Counted from the first letter of the stretch, positions 9,253-19,011 are shown. The stretch is 64,000 bases of DNA from Listeria cornellensis FSL F6-0969 (GCF_000525855.1 NZ_AODE01000017.1:1-64000); one strand, 5' to 3'. Program-made: numbers and translations. The notes: generated by a model from the sequence alone, not told the origin.

Positions 9253-9816
9253 TTGGCAGACACATTAAGAAAGCGAATCAATGGTCGAGAAATAACGGCG
9301 TCTGATCCGATTTTTGACGAAATTCATCGCTTACAAGAAGAGAATGAAGAAAGACTAGTGCATTTAAATAATACATTCCATACCAAACAAAAGATCAATC
9401 AAATTTTATCAGCCATTATAGGTGCAAAAGTAGACAATACAGTCACGGTTATGTTGCCTTTTCACACCGATTTTGGAAAACACATCACACTCGGAAAACA
9501 CGTTTTTATTAATAGGAACGCGATGTTTGTTGATTTAGGAGGAATCACATTAGAAGACCACGTTTTAATTGGGCCTCGAGTAAACCTGCTTACAGTCAAT
9601 CACTTAATAGAACCTACAAATCGCAGAGGGCTATTCACCAAACCCATTCACATTAAAAAGAATGCTTGGATTGGAGCAGCTGCCACCATATTGCCTGGTG
9701 TCGCGATTGGCGAAAATTCCGTTGTAGCGGCAGGCGCTATCGTCACCAAAGACGTCCCTGATAATGTCATCGTAGTTGGATCACCTGCAAAAATCACAAA
9801 AATGATTGAAAACTAA
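9253..9816 (+). CDS. Sugar O-acetyltransferase (maltose/galactoside acetyltransferase family)
   Basis: A 187-residue left-handed beta-helix acetyltransferase. An N-terminal Mac-type helical region ([18 protein letters not shown]) is followed by hexapeptide repeats ([58 protein letters not shown]). The catalytic histidine is in TVNHLIEP. The start is TTG 9253 behind GGAGGGG. It acetylates sugars or related acceptors with acetyl-CoA; the acceptor is not evident. Divergently paired with a LysR regulator. Confidence 0.88.
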   Translation: MADTLRKRINGREITASDPIFDEIHRLQEENEERLVHLNNTFHTKQKINQILSAIIGAKVDNTVTVMLPFHTDFGKHITLGKHVFINRNAMFVDLGGITLEDHVLIGPRVNLLTVNHLIEPTNRRGLFTKPIHIKKNAWIGAAATILPGVAIGENSVVAAGAIVTKDVPDNVIVVGSPAKITKMIEN

Positions 9817-9837
9817 TAAATCTTACTATGTAAAAAT

Positions 9838-9872
9838 AGGCAGGGCTGTAACTAGCACTTACAGCCCTGCCT
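9838..9872. terminator. Strong hairpin between acetyltransferase and DUF915 gene
   Basis: Perfect 14-bp stem (aggcagggctgtaa and complement) with a 7-nt loop. On the minus strand it is followed by TATTTTT, on the plus strand by no T-run, so it more likely terminates the leftward transcript of the recR-DUF915 cluster, though it also lies right after the acetyltransferase stop. Confidence 0.6.
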
Positions 9873-10026
9873 ACCTGGGATGAGACTCTACAAATAAGCT
9901 GCACACAAAAAGACTTATTTATAAAGTCTACTCTATTTTACCTTCATTTTTTCGATTCAGTCAAAAATTTGTCAGAAAATACTTTTTTATTCAAGTTAAC
10001 TATTATTATAGTCTGAACCGCTTTAT

Positions 10027-10900
10027 TTAATTATTATTTTCTAGGAAAGCTTTAATTTCCCGGTCGACACCGATGTTCGCATGGAGCCAACTGTGTTGCG
10101 CGAATCGCCCGGTGAACAGAACTTCCCGATAATCATTATTACTAAATAGGAAAGCCGCACTTTTCGCGCTATCAACAGCAACAGGCCCATCGCTCCGGCT
10201 ACCATCATCCACGTCCCCAACGATATTCAAAACTTGCAAATTGGCGGGAATCTTAGCTTTACGCTTCATCATTTCTTGAAAATAAGCTGACTCTTTTTTT
10301 CGGCCCAGTAGCGGTTAAATCATACGGTGTTAGCCCATCGCTAGATACCGCGGAACCGTTGAATGGTGTCCCAATCGCGGTGAATTTGTCCACTTTTGGA
10401 TAGCTGTCAGACTGATAATTATACTTTTGCAGGAAGTTAACGAACGTCAAACCGCCATAGGAATGCGCAACGATATCCACTTTTTCAATGCCATAATCGT
10501 TTTTTAGCATGTCCATCGCCTTCGAAAACCACGTAGCATTATTCGGTATAATCGATCGCGGATTTTCAAAATTCACACGAATCATCGGCCGCTTCATGCC
10601 TTTATCGTAGACACCCGAAGCCTCGATATCCCCATTTTCACGAACGAGCAAAGTCAACGAACGCGTCGCAAAATTAGTCGCGCTATATCGAACCGTCGTT
10701 GTGAAAAACGTCCAATTCGAGCCATCAAACCCGTGAATAAAAACAATCGGCTCATCATCCGAACTCGTCGAACTGGAAATATTCAACGCTTGCTTCACGC
10801 GGAAGCCGAGCGGATCAAATAACGTCGTTCGAAAAGTCATAAACAAAAGCACCACGACAAGTACTATCGCGCCAATCATCATACCCCGTTTTTTCTTCAT
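10027..10900 (-). CDS. DUF915 alpha/beta hydrolase, membrane-anchored or secreted, frameshifted
   Basis: Alpha/beta hydrolase fold protein with an N-terminal hydrophobic segment (residues about 8-25), so it probably acts outside the cell. The oxyanion region is VFIHGFDGS and the nucleophile is the serine of VAHSYGG; the acid and histidine are likely in VGDVDDGSRSDG and HSWLH. A T7 run at 10294-10300 splits the frame; T6 joins LTATGPKKESAYFQ to the C-terminal part and gives about 290 residues. ATG 10900 is favoured over GTG 10906 because GGGG lies 7 nt upstream. It follows yaaL in the same direction. The substrate is unknown. Confidence 0.82.
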
Positions 10901-10957
10901 TTTCACACCCCATTAACCACAAAACTAGAGACCACAACTATGATCTCTAGTCCTATT

Positions 10958-11218
10958 TTATTTCGGCGAGTTTCTTAAGTTACGATGTCTTGCTTCACGA
11001 AAAAGATAAAAATATTTGGCTTCTGCTTTCTTTAATTCATATTCCGTTTCAGAATTGTAACCAAAACTTTTACGCGCAATGTCTCGATGTTGATTCCATT
11101 TTTCTTGGGTAACCTCAATCAATTCTACTAAATACGCGTCATATGACTTATGCATTTTCCCTACCTTTTGTTTCTTTTCACGTGGAGATTTCGCATTTTT
11201 GTCGCTTCTTGTTTCCAT
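10958..11218 (-). CDS. yaaL: YaaL-type DUF2508 protein
   Basis: A charged 86-residue protein downstream of recR, as in Bacillus. It has the DUF2508 features: EVTQEKWNQ followed by a tyrosine-rich helix ending AKYFYLFREARHRN. GAGGTG sits 8 nt before ATG 11218; the GTG at 11227 lies within that ribosome site and is unlikely. The gene starts 16 bp after recR and is probably co-transcribed. The function is unknown. Confidence 0.85.
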   Translation of the reverse strand: METRSDKNAKSPREKKQKVGKMHKSYDAYLVELIEVTQEKWNQHRDIARKSFGYNSETEYELKKAEAKYFYLFREARHRNLRNSPK

Positions 11219-11234
11219 TTCGCTCACCTCGTTT

Positions 11235-11831
11235 TTAAATTTCGCGTCGGCCTTCTAATGCTTTGGATAGCGTCACTTCGTCAGCATACTCTAAGTCGCC
11301 ACCAACTGGGAGCCCGTGCGCAATTCGCGTCACTTTAATGCCCGATGGTTTTAGCAATCTTGAAATGTACATCGCCGTCGCCTCGCCCTCCACATTCGGA
11401 TTCGTCGCCAAAACTACTTCTTGAATCGTATCATCCTGCAAACGTTTCAGCAAATCAGGAATATTAATATCTTCTGGACCAATCCCATCCATCGGCGAAA
11501 TCGTACCGTGAAGCACATGATACAAACCGTGGAAATCACGCATTTTTTCCATCGCAATCACGTCTTTTGCCTCTTGAACGACACAGATAATACTGCGATC
11601 ACGAGACGTATCCGCGCAAATATAACACGGATCCTTGTCCGTAATATGCCCACAAACGGAGCAAAAACTCAAATTACGTTTCGCATCCACAAGCGCCTTC
11701 GCAAAATCAAGCACATCTTCTTCTTTCATGTCCAACGTAAAAAAAGCCAGCCGCGCCGCCGTTTTCGGTCCGATCCCTGGCAATTTCATAAAGCTGTCCA
11801 TTAGTTTAGTTATCGGTTCCGGATAATGCAT
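11235..11831 (-). CDS. recR: Recombination mediator protein RecR
   Basis: A 198-residue RecR for recombinational gap repair with RecF and RecO. Visible are the helix-hairpin-helix [14 protein letters not shown], the four-cysteine zinc finger [16 protein letters not shown], and a Toprim domain ([15 protein letters not shown]) ending [22 protein letters not shown] 11831 with GGAGGAGACA upstream is the true start; the frame stays open to 11990 only because it crosses a repeat element. Part of dnaX-ebfC-recR-yaaL. Confidence 0.96.
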   Translation of the reverse strand: MHYPEPITKLMDSFMKLPGIGPKTAARLAFFTLDMKEEDVLDFAKALVDAKRNLSFCSVCGHITDKDPCYICADTSRDRSIICVVQEAKDVIAMEKMRDFHGLYHVLHGTISPMDGIGPEDINIPDLLKRLQDDTIQEVVLATNPNVEGEATAMYISRLLKPSGIKVTRIAHGLPVGGDLEYADEVTLSKALEGRREI

Positions 11832-11852
11832 TGTCTCCTCCTTACCCCAAGT

Positions 11853-11984
11853 AAATCGGCGACAAGCGTTCGCATTGTTGGGGCTGTTTGAAACGAAGTG
11901 AATTACAGCCCCAATATAAGGGTGAACAAAGTGAACCGTTAATCCATTCGCAACCCGTGAAATACAAACGCTTTCGCTCAATTT
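11853..11984. repeat. Intergenic repeat, family A copy 2, with family B hairpins inside
   Basis: The ends (11853-11875 and 11962-11984) match the two 23-bp arm ends of the element at 7742-7862, but in opposite orientation. The interior differs: it carries a hairpin at 11880-11912 (ggggctgt ... acagcccc) containing the GAAGTGAAT/ATTCACTTC core found twice at 24385-24493, plus a second weaker hairpin. The element separates ebfC from recR and ends about 14 bp before the recR ribosome site. Confidence 0.7.
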
Positions 11985-12070
11985 GTACATTGCAGAATCT
12001 TCGTCCTATACAAAACTTGGCAAGTTCTTAGTACTACTCATTTTCTCAATCAAGTCAAATGCCTCTTTAA

Positions 12071-12388
12071 TTACATTCCTGGTAGGTTCATACCCTGCGT
12101 AAATTTACCCATTGTGGATGCTGTTGTATCTTCTACTTGTTTCAACGCGTCGTTTGTTGCTGCTAAAATTAGATCTTGTAGCATTTCGATGTCTTCTGGG
12201 TCTACTACTTCTTCTTTTACGATGACGTCTGTTACTAGGCGTTTTCCTGTCATTTCAACGGTTACCATGCCGCCGCCTGCTGTTCCTGTGAAGCTTCTTT
12301 CTTCTAGTTCTGCTTGTGCTTTTGCCATTTCTTTTTGCATCTTTTGCATTTGTTTCATCATACCTTGCATATTTCCCATTCCACGCAT
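12071..12388 (-). CDS. ebfC: YbaB/EbfC family nucleoid-associated protein
   Basis: A 105-residue DNA-binding protein between dnaX and recR, the conserved position. The N-terminus is methionine/glutamine-rich ([18 protein letters not shown]), followed by the YbaB core [25 protein letters not shown] and ending MNLPGM. It forms dimers that bind DNA; the precise role in repair or replication is not settled. A ribosome site AGGAG precedes ATG 12388. Confidence 0.93.
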   Translation of the reverse strand: MRGMGNMQGMMKQMQKMQKEMAKAQAELEERSFTGTAGGGMVTVEMTGKRLVTDVIVKEEVVDPEDIEMLQDLILAATNDALKQVEDTTASTMGKFTQGMNLPGM

Positions 12389-12419
12389 TATTAAATCTCC
12401 TCTTTCTTATCTTAGTTTT

Positions 12420-14156
12420 TTATTCTTTAATTTCAAGTAAGCCTTCTCCAACTAGTTTCGCAGCTTCACTGATAATCGGATCTTCAGCCGGTTCTGACGG
12501 TTTTTCCCCGCCGTCTTCGGATTCAGTGTTGTCCGCATTTTTCAGGAAGTTCTCGCGGATTTCGCCCCATTGGTCTTCGGGAATACCGATGAAGGAGTAG
12601 TTATTCTTCGTCAGCCGCGAAATACCGTTCGTTACTGTTTCCACAAAATTGGGATTATCCATCGCCATTTGACAATGAATCTCATGCTTAAATTTTAACA
12701 CAAAAGTGTCGCTAGAGGCAGCTACAGGCTCTGCTTCGTTTAAAAGTGCGGCTTGTGAGGCCATCAGCATCGAAATCAGATCGCTCCAGCAGCTACGAAT
12801 GAGTTGCAAATCTTGCTTTTTCGCGGCGCTTAATACAGAATTGATCCGGCCTACTGGTGCTTTAAACTGCTTGTTTCCTGAGATGGCTTGCTTCTTGCGC
12901 GGTGCGGCTGATTGGGCGTTGGCACCGTTCGCTGCCGTTGCGCCATTCGCAATTTGACGTTTTAGGTCGTTTAATTCTTGCTCCAAACGGTCGACTTTGT
13001 TCACGAGTTCGGCAACATCTTGACTCGGCGCGACCGCTTCATTCGATGTGGCAACTGCAACCGGTGCTCCTCCGCCGACTTGTATCAACTGCACGAGCGC
13101 GACTTCGATGTAGATTCCTGGATGATTGGAAAATCGCATTTGTTGGCCAGCATCGTTTAAAATCGTCACGTATTGGTATATTTTGTTCACATCGGCAGAC
13201 GTCGCCAATGTTTGGAACGCTTCATCGATGACCGCGCGCTCCATGGCATCTGTTAAATCCGGTGCTTTTTGGAATAGCAACACATCGCGGAAAAAGACGA
13301 GCAGGTCTTCCACTAGGCGAACCGGGTCTTTTCCTTCTGCGAGTAGTCCGGATAGCTTTTCCAATGCCATTTTTGCGTCAGAATTGATAACGGCTTGGAC
13401 CAGTTCGGTGAGCATGCCTTGTGCTACGGAACCGGTGATTTCGAGTGCGTCGGCAACAGTGACTTCTTGTGTACCATAAGAAATGACTTGATCCAGCAAA
13501 CTTAGCGCGTCCCGCATCCCGCCTTCTGCTGCGCGGGCCACAATGTCAAGCGCCTTCTCATCATACGCCATTTTTTCCTCTTCTAAAATAAACGCCAAAC
13601 GCCCAATAATGTCTTGTGTCGTAATACGTTTGAAATCGAAACGCTGCACCCGCGAAATAATGGTCAGCGGTAATTTATGCGGTTCTGTCGTCGCCAAAAT
13701 AAAAATCACATGTTTCGGTGGTTCTTCGAGCGTTTTTAAGAGCGCATTGAAAGCACCCGTCGAAAGCATGTGTACCTCATCGATAATGTACACCTTATAC
13801 TTTGCGATAGTTGGCGCATACTTCACCTTTTCTCGAATATCACGAATTTCCTCGACACCGTTATTGGAAGCCGCATCAATCTCAAGAACATCAGGAATCG
13901 AGCCATCCGTCGTACCCGTACAAATCTCACAATCATTGCAAGGCTCGCCATCCACGCTATTCGGACAGTTAATCGCCTTCGCAAAAATCTTCGCCGCACT
14001 CGTTTTACCCGTTCCACGCGGACCAGAAAACAAGTACGCATGAGACGTCTTATTTTGGACGATAGCATTTTTGAGTGTTCGCGTTACATGTTCTTGCCCA
14101 ACCACATCTTGAAAACTTTGCGGTCTGAAAACACGGTATAGTGCCTGATATGCCAT
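12420..14156 (-). CDS. dnaX: DNA polymerase III gamma/tau subunit
   Basis: A 578-residue clamp-loader ATPase. It has Walker A GPRGTGKTSAAK near residue 45, a four-cysteine zinc site (CPNSVDGEPCNDCEIC), Walker B DEVHML, and the sensor region SRVQRFDF. A coiled-coil/linker (ELVNKVDRLEQELNDLKRQI) leads into a tau-like C-terminus that contacts PolC and the helicase. ATG 14156 follows AAAGGAGTAAAA. No slippery A-run suggesting programmed frameshifting was seen. Start of the ebfC-recR operon, and its ribosome site abuts a palindromic repeat. Confidence 0.96.
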   Translation of the reverse strand: MAYQALYRVFRPQSFQDVVGQEHVTRTLKNAIVQNKTSHAYLFSGPRGTGKTSAAKIFAKAINCPNSVDGEPCNDCEICTGTTDGSIPDVLEIDAASNNGVEEIRDIREKVKYAPTIAKYKVYIIDEVHMLSTGAFNALLKTLEEPPKHVIFILATTEPHKLPLTIISRVQRFDFKRITTQDIIGRLAFILEEEKMAYDEKALDIVARAAEGGMRDALSLLDQVISYGTQEVTVADALEITGSVAQGMLTELVQAVINSDAKMALEKLSGLLAEGKDPVRLVEDLLVFFRDVLLFQKAPDLTDAMERAVIDEAFQTLATSADVNKIYQYVTILNDAGQQMRFSNHPGIYIEVALVQLIQVGGGAPVAVATSNEAVAPSQDVAELVNKVDRLEQELNDLKRQIANGATAANGANAQSAAPRKKQAISGNKQFKAPVGRINSVLSAAKKQDLQLIRSCWSDLISMLMASQAALLNEAEPVAASSDTFVLKFKHEIHCQMAMDNPNFVETVTNGISRLTKNNYSFIGIPEDQWGEIRENFLKNADNTESEDGGEKPSEPAEDPIISEAAKLVGEGLLEIKE

Positions 14157-14163
14157 TTTTACT

Positions 14164-14292
14164 CCTTTCAGCGAAGCGACAAGTGCCCATTTTCGTCGTT
14201 AAAGTCTGTGTTCCGATGCTCTTGTACAGTCGTACATTCCGCTTCGGTACTCGCCTTCGCCTAGAATCTGAGCACTTGTCGCTCCGCTGAAG
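14164..14292. repeat. Intergenic palindromic repeat upstream of dnaX, family C
   Basis: Terminal inverted repeats of 22-23 bp (14164-14186 and 14271-14292; core ttcagcgrAgcgacaagtgc) enclose about 84 bp with a smaller palindrome (gtacagtcgtac). The interior resembles the centre of the family A element at 7782-7822 (cggA...GTAC/CATAC...GAG...CGG). It begins about 8 bp upstream of the dnaX ATG and overlaps the edge of its ribosome site. No coding capacity seen. Confidence 0.65.
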
Positions 14293-14397
14293 GTTTGGCG
14301 TTTGCAAAGACTGACTTAATGATACGAGCCTTGTCTGCTATCTGCGTATTTCTGTATTTCCATTATATCTTATAAAACCCTATTTGATAAGTTCGAG

Positions 14398-14851
14398 TTA
14401 GCCTTCAATCTTGGAAACTAAATCCTTGTGTTGTTGGATTACTAGGGCTTCGATTCCGTCTAGCATCCGCGTGATTCGTTTCTTACGCGTGAAACCTAGC
14501 ATGCCGCCGACCAGGATATTGTTCCAGCGCGCCATCGCCGTTTTCGATTCCACTGCCTCATCATAAATCACTTCACACGTATGTTCTGTGACAGCTTCAA
14601 TCGTGTAGCTCGTCGTATGCGTATTTACATGCGTTTTCGTCTGAAATTCATAAACGGCGGGCGGGGTACATTTTGTAATAATCATCATTGCTTCCGAACC
14701 GTTCGCCATTTTGCGCTTAAATTTCAGACCTTCCAACTTCTGCACAAGCGGTTTCTTCCCTGTTGCGGCCTTCACATCATGGACAACCGAATTCATAATC
14801 GTATCAAAACACTCTTTTTGCGAGATCGCGAGTTTTTTTCGTAATTTTCAA
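14398..14851 (-). CDS. DUF3284 domain protein, frameshifted near N-terminus
   Basis: A cytoplasmic protein of about 150 residues. An uninterrupted frame from an internal ATG at 14796 gives 132 residues, but a T7 run at 14833-14839 hides a further 18 codons: with T6 it begins (TTG 14849-14851) KITKKLAISQKECFDTIMNS, which fits DUF3284 proteins, and GAAGGAGCG lies upstream. START-like polyketide-cyclase folds have been suggested for this family; no function is assigned. It is divergent from the small gene at 14990. Confidence 0.75.
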
Positions 14852-14989
14852 TGGTTTAACGCTCCTTCTTCACTTTATTCCGTGGCAACTTCTTCTTTAA
14901 AATTATCCCATTTACGCGCTCCTTTTACAAGTATATAAGGAAAGAAAATGAGATTTGTAGTATAATGGGAGAGAAATGGAGGTCATAGC

Positions 14990-15142
14990 ATGGCACAAAA
15001 AGCAGATTTCCCAGACTTCGACAACGGCAAACTGGTGAAGAAAAACGATTATACCATCGTGCTCCCAGGCGACAAAGAAATTATTTTGCCAACGAAAAAG
15101 AAGGCTGACGATAAGAGAAACGAATCCAAAGATACAGAATAG
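14990..15142 (+). CDS. Small conserved-looking 50-residue protein
   Basis: ATG 14990 with TGGAGGTCATAGC upstream and TATAAT at 14961-14966. The hydrophilic product ends in a lysine- and aspartate-rich tail, and its middle reads DYTIVLPGDKEIILPTKKK. A terminator follows directly, so this is a complete single-gene unit. I do not recognise the family. Confidence 0.7.
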   Translation: MAQKADFPDFDNGKLVKKNDYTIVLPGDKEIILPTKKKADDKRNESKDTE

Positions 15143-15145
15143 TAG

Positions 15146-15195
15146 AGAGCCTCGATACGTAGACTAACAATCTCACTATCGAGGTTCTTTCTTTT
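15146..15195 (+). terminator. Terminator of the small gene at 14990
   Basis: Inverted repeat CCTCGAT (15150-15156) / ATCGAGG (15178-15184) with flanking weak pairing and a T-rich tail (ttctttctttt). Confidence 0.65.
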
Positions 15196-15331
15196 CATGA
15201 TATTCATTTTTCGCATAACACATAAATCCGAAGCATCAGTATACAGAATAACGATTGTACTTAAAGCGACATCCCTCGTATAATTTAAAGTGTAAAGAAG
15301 CTTGATTATACTTTTAATGGAGGTAATACAA

Positions 15332-17092
15332 ATGACTGCAAAAATTACAGAAAAAATGCGTTTTAGTCCGGCTTTCGAATATATTGACAATGGTATCGAG
15401 CACGGGATCCTTAGCCCATTTGAAACAAAAGAAGTTATCTTGAAAAAGGGCCAATTAATCGCGGAAGGTTTTAAACCACTAACGTGCGATATTAAAATGT
15501 TAAAAGATGTACCCGTTAAATTGCGTGACGGTATCACGATTTATACAGATATCTATTTACCAATAACAGAAGAAAAAGTTCCCGCTCTCATCGCCTGGAG
15601 TCCTTATGGGAAAAGTGCCGGAACTGCACCTCGCTACAAAAACCTTTTCAATATGTTAGGTATGGGAAACGCATGGAACTCAGGTCTCACAAAATTTGAA
15701 GCGCCTGATCCTGCATACTGGTGTGCGCATGGTTACGCCGTTTGTAATCCAGATATGCGCGGCATCGCTCACAGTGAAGGTGACACCACGATGATTGGTT
15801 CCCAAGAAACAGAAGATGGCTATGATTTGATTGAATGGTTAGCCAATCAATCCTGGTCGAGCGGCAAAACTGCCCTTACCGGAACATCATATCTAGCCTT
15901 TTCACAATGGTATATCGCAGCAGAACAGCCACCTCACTTAACTTGTATCAACCCAACAGAAGGGCTTGCGGACGGTTATCGTGATTTAGCTTTTATCGGT
16001 GGCATCCCTGATGAAAATTTCATCGAACGCTTACAAGTAAATCACGTCAGTGCTAAAGGTGCCCATCGTGAAGACTTAGTAAAAGAAATGCAAGCTTATC
16101 CGATGGCCGATGCTGCTATTTGGAAAGATAAAGTTGCGGATGCGAGTAAAATCACTGTTCCCGCTTTCGTTATCGCAAGCTATTCCAACACTTTACACAC
16201 AATGGGGACATTCCGTTCTTGGCGCACATTAGGATCAACAGAAAAATGGCTTCGCATCCACGACCGTCAAGAATGGCCATATTACTATGATGAAGACAAC
16301 ACAGAAGAATTACGTCGCTTTTTTGACTACTATTTACTCGGTAAAGATAATGGCTGGACCAATACAGCAACAGTACGCTATTCCCTTCTTGATTTCCACG
16401 GAAGCAATCAAACGGACATACCAGCAGAAACTTTTCCACCTGTAGCTAGCGAAAATAAACGTTACTACATGAATGGTAAATTACGTGCTTTACAAGAAAA
16501 TCCTGAATCAGAAGATTTCCCAGTCAAATATATTGCCAACAGCGTACCTGGGCGTATTTCTTTCCAAATGACCTTCGACAAAGAGACATATTTTGTTGGT
16601 TATCCGAAAGCAAAACTATTCATGGAAGTGAACGGTTATGATGATATGGATATCTTCGTCTGGGTTCAAAAAATCGATAAACTCGGTAATATTTTGAGTG
16701 AATTCGTCGTTCCAAATCATGGCGCAGCACTCCAAGATTTCACGCAAGAAGGAGCATCCGCTTTACGTTACAAAGGTGCATGGGGTCGTCTTCGTGCTTC
16801 CATGCGTCACCTTGACAGTGAAATAGCAACAGATGAAATTCCGGCGTATAGTTTTGACCGTGTTGAAAAACTAGTGCAAGGTGAAGTCGTTGCATTAGAT
16901 ATCGTTTTAAGTCCGCTTGGTTTATCTTATGGAGCTGGAGAAACATTACGAATCGTCATCAGTACAAAAGACGAGCTTGGATCTGTGATGCCCGGAACAC
17001 CAGGTTGTACACCCGATAATAAAGGGATTCACATTCTTCATACTGGCGGAGAGTATGCTTCCTATCTGCAATTACCAGTGATGATGAAATAA
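15332..17092 (+). CDS. CocE/NonD-type X-Pro dipeptidyl-peptidase family hydrolase
   Basis: A 586-residue serine hydrolase. The N-terminal alpha/beta domain has the substrate-mouth motif VKLRDGITIYTDIYLP, the RGIAHSEGD loop, and the nucleophile in GTSYLAFSQW. A C-terminal jelly-roll domain follows (from about residue 400, with KAKLFMEVNGYDDMDIFVWV). ATG 15332 with GGAGGTAATACAA is the start. Family members cleave esters, amides or acyl compounds; the substrate here is not predictable. A LysR regulator gene lies downstream on the same strand. Confidence 0.88.
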   Translation: MTAKITEKMRFSPAFEYIDNGIEHGILSPFETKEVILKKGQLIAEGFKPLTCDIKMLKDVPVKLRDGITIYTDIYLPITEEKVPALIAWSPYGKSAGTAPRYKNLFNMLGMGNAWNSGLTKFEAPDPAYWCAHGYAVCNPDMRGIAHSEGDTTMIGSQETEDGYDLIEWLANQSWSSGKTALTGTSYLAFSQWYIAAEQPPHLTCINPTEGLADGYRDLAFIGGIPDENFIERLQVNHVSAKGAHREDLVKEMQAYPMADAAIWKDKVADASKITVPAFVIASYSNTLHTMGTFRSWRTLGSTEKWLRIHDRQEWPYYYDEDNTEELRRFFDYYLLGKDNGWTNTATVRYSLLDFHGSNQTDIPAETFPPVASENKRYYMNGKLRALQENPESEDFPVKYIANSVPGRISFQMTFDKETYFVGYPKAKLFMEVNGYDDMDIFVWVQKIDKLGNILSEFVVPNHGAALQDFTQEGASALRYKGAWGRLRASMRHLDSEIATDEIPAYSFDRVEKLVQGEVVALDIVLSPLGLSYGAGETLRIVISTKDELGSVMPGTPGCTPDNKGIHILHTGGEYASYLQLPVMMK

Positions 17093-17160
17093 CTTGTGCA
17101 TTCAAGGTGGGAACTTTATAATGAAACTACTACCAATATGAGTGTGGAGTGGAACTATTT

Positions 17161-18069
17161 ATGAAGTTAACCACCTTGAATTATTTTGTTAAAGTTGCAA
17201 CAGAAAGTAGTTTTACAAAAGCTTCTGAAAAACTGTATATTTCGCAACCAACTTTAAGTAGGCACATTCAAGAATTAGAGGCTGAACTAGGTGTAGCACT
17301 GTTTATTAGGCGCAGTCACACGATTAAATTAACACATGCTGGGGAACATTTTCTAACAGCAGTGAGCGATATTTTAACGCGTGTAGATAAGCTAGCTCAT
17401 ATGTTTGATGATCAAATAAGCCTAGATAAAACAGATCAGATTATAAAAATCGGTTATCTACCCAATTTCAATATGAGCAGAATGTATGAACTATTGGAAC
17501 TTTTTAAAGTCAGCCAGCCTCATGTTCAATTTTTGATGAAGCAAGATACACCGATGAAACTAGCGGACGGGCTCTCGAGCGGTCAGTATGATTTGGTTTT
17601 TAATTTATTAACTTATTTCCAATCTAGTGATACGGTTGAGCAAGCGATGTTCATGGAAAATCATTTACAGATTGCTATGCCTATCGATCACGCCTTAAGT
17701 CATAAGAAAAAAGTGCGTTTTGCGGATTTAAGTCAGGAAACATTTATTCTGCTTGAAAGACAGCAGTCGCCAGTCATTGTCGATTACGTGGTCAGTCAAG
17801 GGCTCAAGAATGGGTTCAATTTGAAGGCGAATTCTTATGTGAAAGACCTTGATGAGGGTCTATCTTTGGTTTCAATTGGTAAAGGTTCGGCTTTCTTATA
17901 TTCGGGGATGAATGACGGGATGCTGGAAGGTAAGTATCGGATTAAAATTATTGATTTGGAAAGTTATAGTGAAGATCAACATATTGTTGCTGCTTTTGAT
18001 AAAGGGAACAAAACAAATCTCCTTTTAGATTTATTTACGTTTATACAGAGGTATTTGGCAGATTTGTAG
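17161..18069 (+). CDS. LysR-family transcriptional regulator
   Basis: A 302-residue LTTR with an N-terminal helix-turn-helix (SSFTKASEKLYISQPTLSRHI) and a ligand domain of the CynR/CysB type. It starts 68 bp after the CocE hydrolase gene in the same direction and is followed by a strong terminator, so the two probably form one unit and the regulator may control the hydrolase. The inducer is unknown. Confidence 0.87.
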   Translation: MKLTTLNYFVKVATESSFTKASEKLYISQPTLSRHIQELEAELGVALFIRRSHTIKLTHAGEHFLTAVSDILTRVDKLAHMFDDQISLDKTDQIIKIGYLPNFNMSRMYELLELFKVSQPHVQFLMKQDTPMKLADGLSSGQYDLVFNLLTYFQSSDTVEQAMFMENHLQIAMPIDHALSHKKKVRFADLSQETFILLERQQSPVIVDYVVSQGLKNGFNLKANSYVKDLDEGLSLVSIGKGSAFLYSGMNDGMLEGKYRIKIIDLESYSEDQHIVAAFDKGNKTNLLLDLFTFIQRYLADL

Positions 18070-18087
18070 TTTTAGAAAATATAAAGG

Positions 18088-18155
18088 AATGGTTCTATAA
18101 TCAATATCAGGCAAGTTTAACTTTCCTCCACATTGATTATAGAACCATTTTTTTG
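18088..18155 (+). terminator. Terminator after the LysR gene
   Basis: Perfect 18-bp stem (18088-18105 with 18132-18149) closed by a 26-nt loop and followed by a run of seven T. The A-run on the other side is weak, so it is mainly a plus-strand terminator. Confidence 0.8.
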
Positions 18156-18197
18156 AATCTTTTTTCGTAATATTGAGCTACCGCTTTTTATCTTTCC

Positions 18198-18419
18198 TTA
18201 CTCCTCGACGTTCTCCACGTCTTTCGCGCGGAACATCTGATTGTAACGTTCTTCATCTTCTTGATTATCACGCACGACTTTGGCTACTGTAAAAGCAGAT
18301 GAAATCAAACCAATCGAACCCATAAGATAGTACCCTTTGACCATTAGAGGCTCTTTTAACGTTGCCAGACCAATGATTGTAAGTGCTAGGAACGCCAAGA
18401 ATGAACGCCATGCTAACAT
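18198..18419 (-). CDS. YiaA/YiaB two-helix inner membrane protein
   Basis: A 73-residue protein with two membrane helices (about 7-21 and 32-46) and the family signature GYYLMGSIGLISSAFTVAK followed by VRDNQEDEE. Found in many bacteria, function unknown. Alone on the minus strand downstream of the DUF3139 gene (44 bp gap). Confidence 0.85.
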   Translation of the reverse strand: MLAWRSFLAFLALTIIGLATLKEPLMVKGYYLMGSIGLISSAFTVAKVVRDNQEDEERYNQMFRAKDVENVEE

Positions 18420-18463
18420 AACAATTTTATAGTAAAAAGGACAGGTAGTTTTTACAGGGATTA

Positions 18464-18947
18464 TTAGTTAGCTTTTGGATAGGAAAGTAGTGCACTATAT
18501 TCTTTGGATTCCGCACTTTCAGGATCAATCCAGTTCCCGAAAACACTCATGTTCACAGTCACTTCACCGCGATCGTATTGGAAAATATAATACCAATCTG
18601 TACTTTGCGGATCATTCGTGTTTTTCTTTTGGCGGACTTCTTTGTCGTTCTTGTCGTAAGTGACGTAGTAATTATCTTCCTCGTGTTTCGGATTTTCAAG
18701 ATAGGCTTTCCACTTCGCCATATCTTTTTTCGTCGTTATAATTCGATTGTAGCTGCCACTTTTGAAATCGTAGCCAAGCTTGCTTATATCAATAATATCA
18801 TCTGTTGGGATGCCGTATGTTGCGATTTTTTCGTCGATCGCCGTGTTTGCTTTCGCTTTGTTGGTCGTGAAAATGATGGTTGGGATGGCGATGATGCAGA
18901 TGACTGCTATCGCGACAATTCCCCATGATTTTTTTTGTGAATTTCAT
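18464..18947 (-). CDS. DUF3139-like single-pass membrane protein, frameshifted
   Basis: After correction of a T8 run (18929-18936; T7 restores the frame) the product is about 160 residues: MKFTKKSWGIVAIAV..., one N-terminal hydrophobic helix, then an extracytoplasmic domain with DIIDISKLGYDFKSGSYN and YYVTYDKNDKEV. The pattern fits DUF3139. The start ATG 18947 follows GGAGTCGAAACG. Without the correction only the last 85 codons are open from an ATG at 18721. The function is unknown. Confidence 0.7.
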
Positions 18948-19011
18948 CGTTTCGACTCCTCGTGTGGTAAATTCGTGATTAACGCTATGATTCATTATAA
19001 CACAAGAACGC

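Noticed and set aside
11832..11990. N-terminal extension of RecR
   Set aside because: RecR proteins begin MHYPEPI-like, a strong ribosome site precedes 11831, and the extension is the repeat element.
12420..14156. Programmed frameshift in dnaX
   Set aside because: No A6-G type slippery sequence with a downstream stem was found, and the frame is full length.
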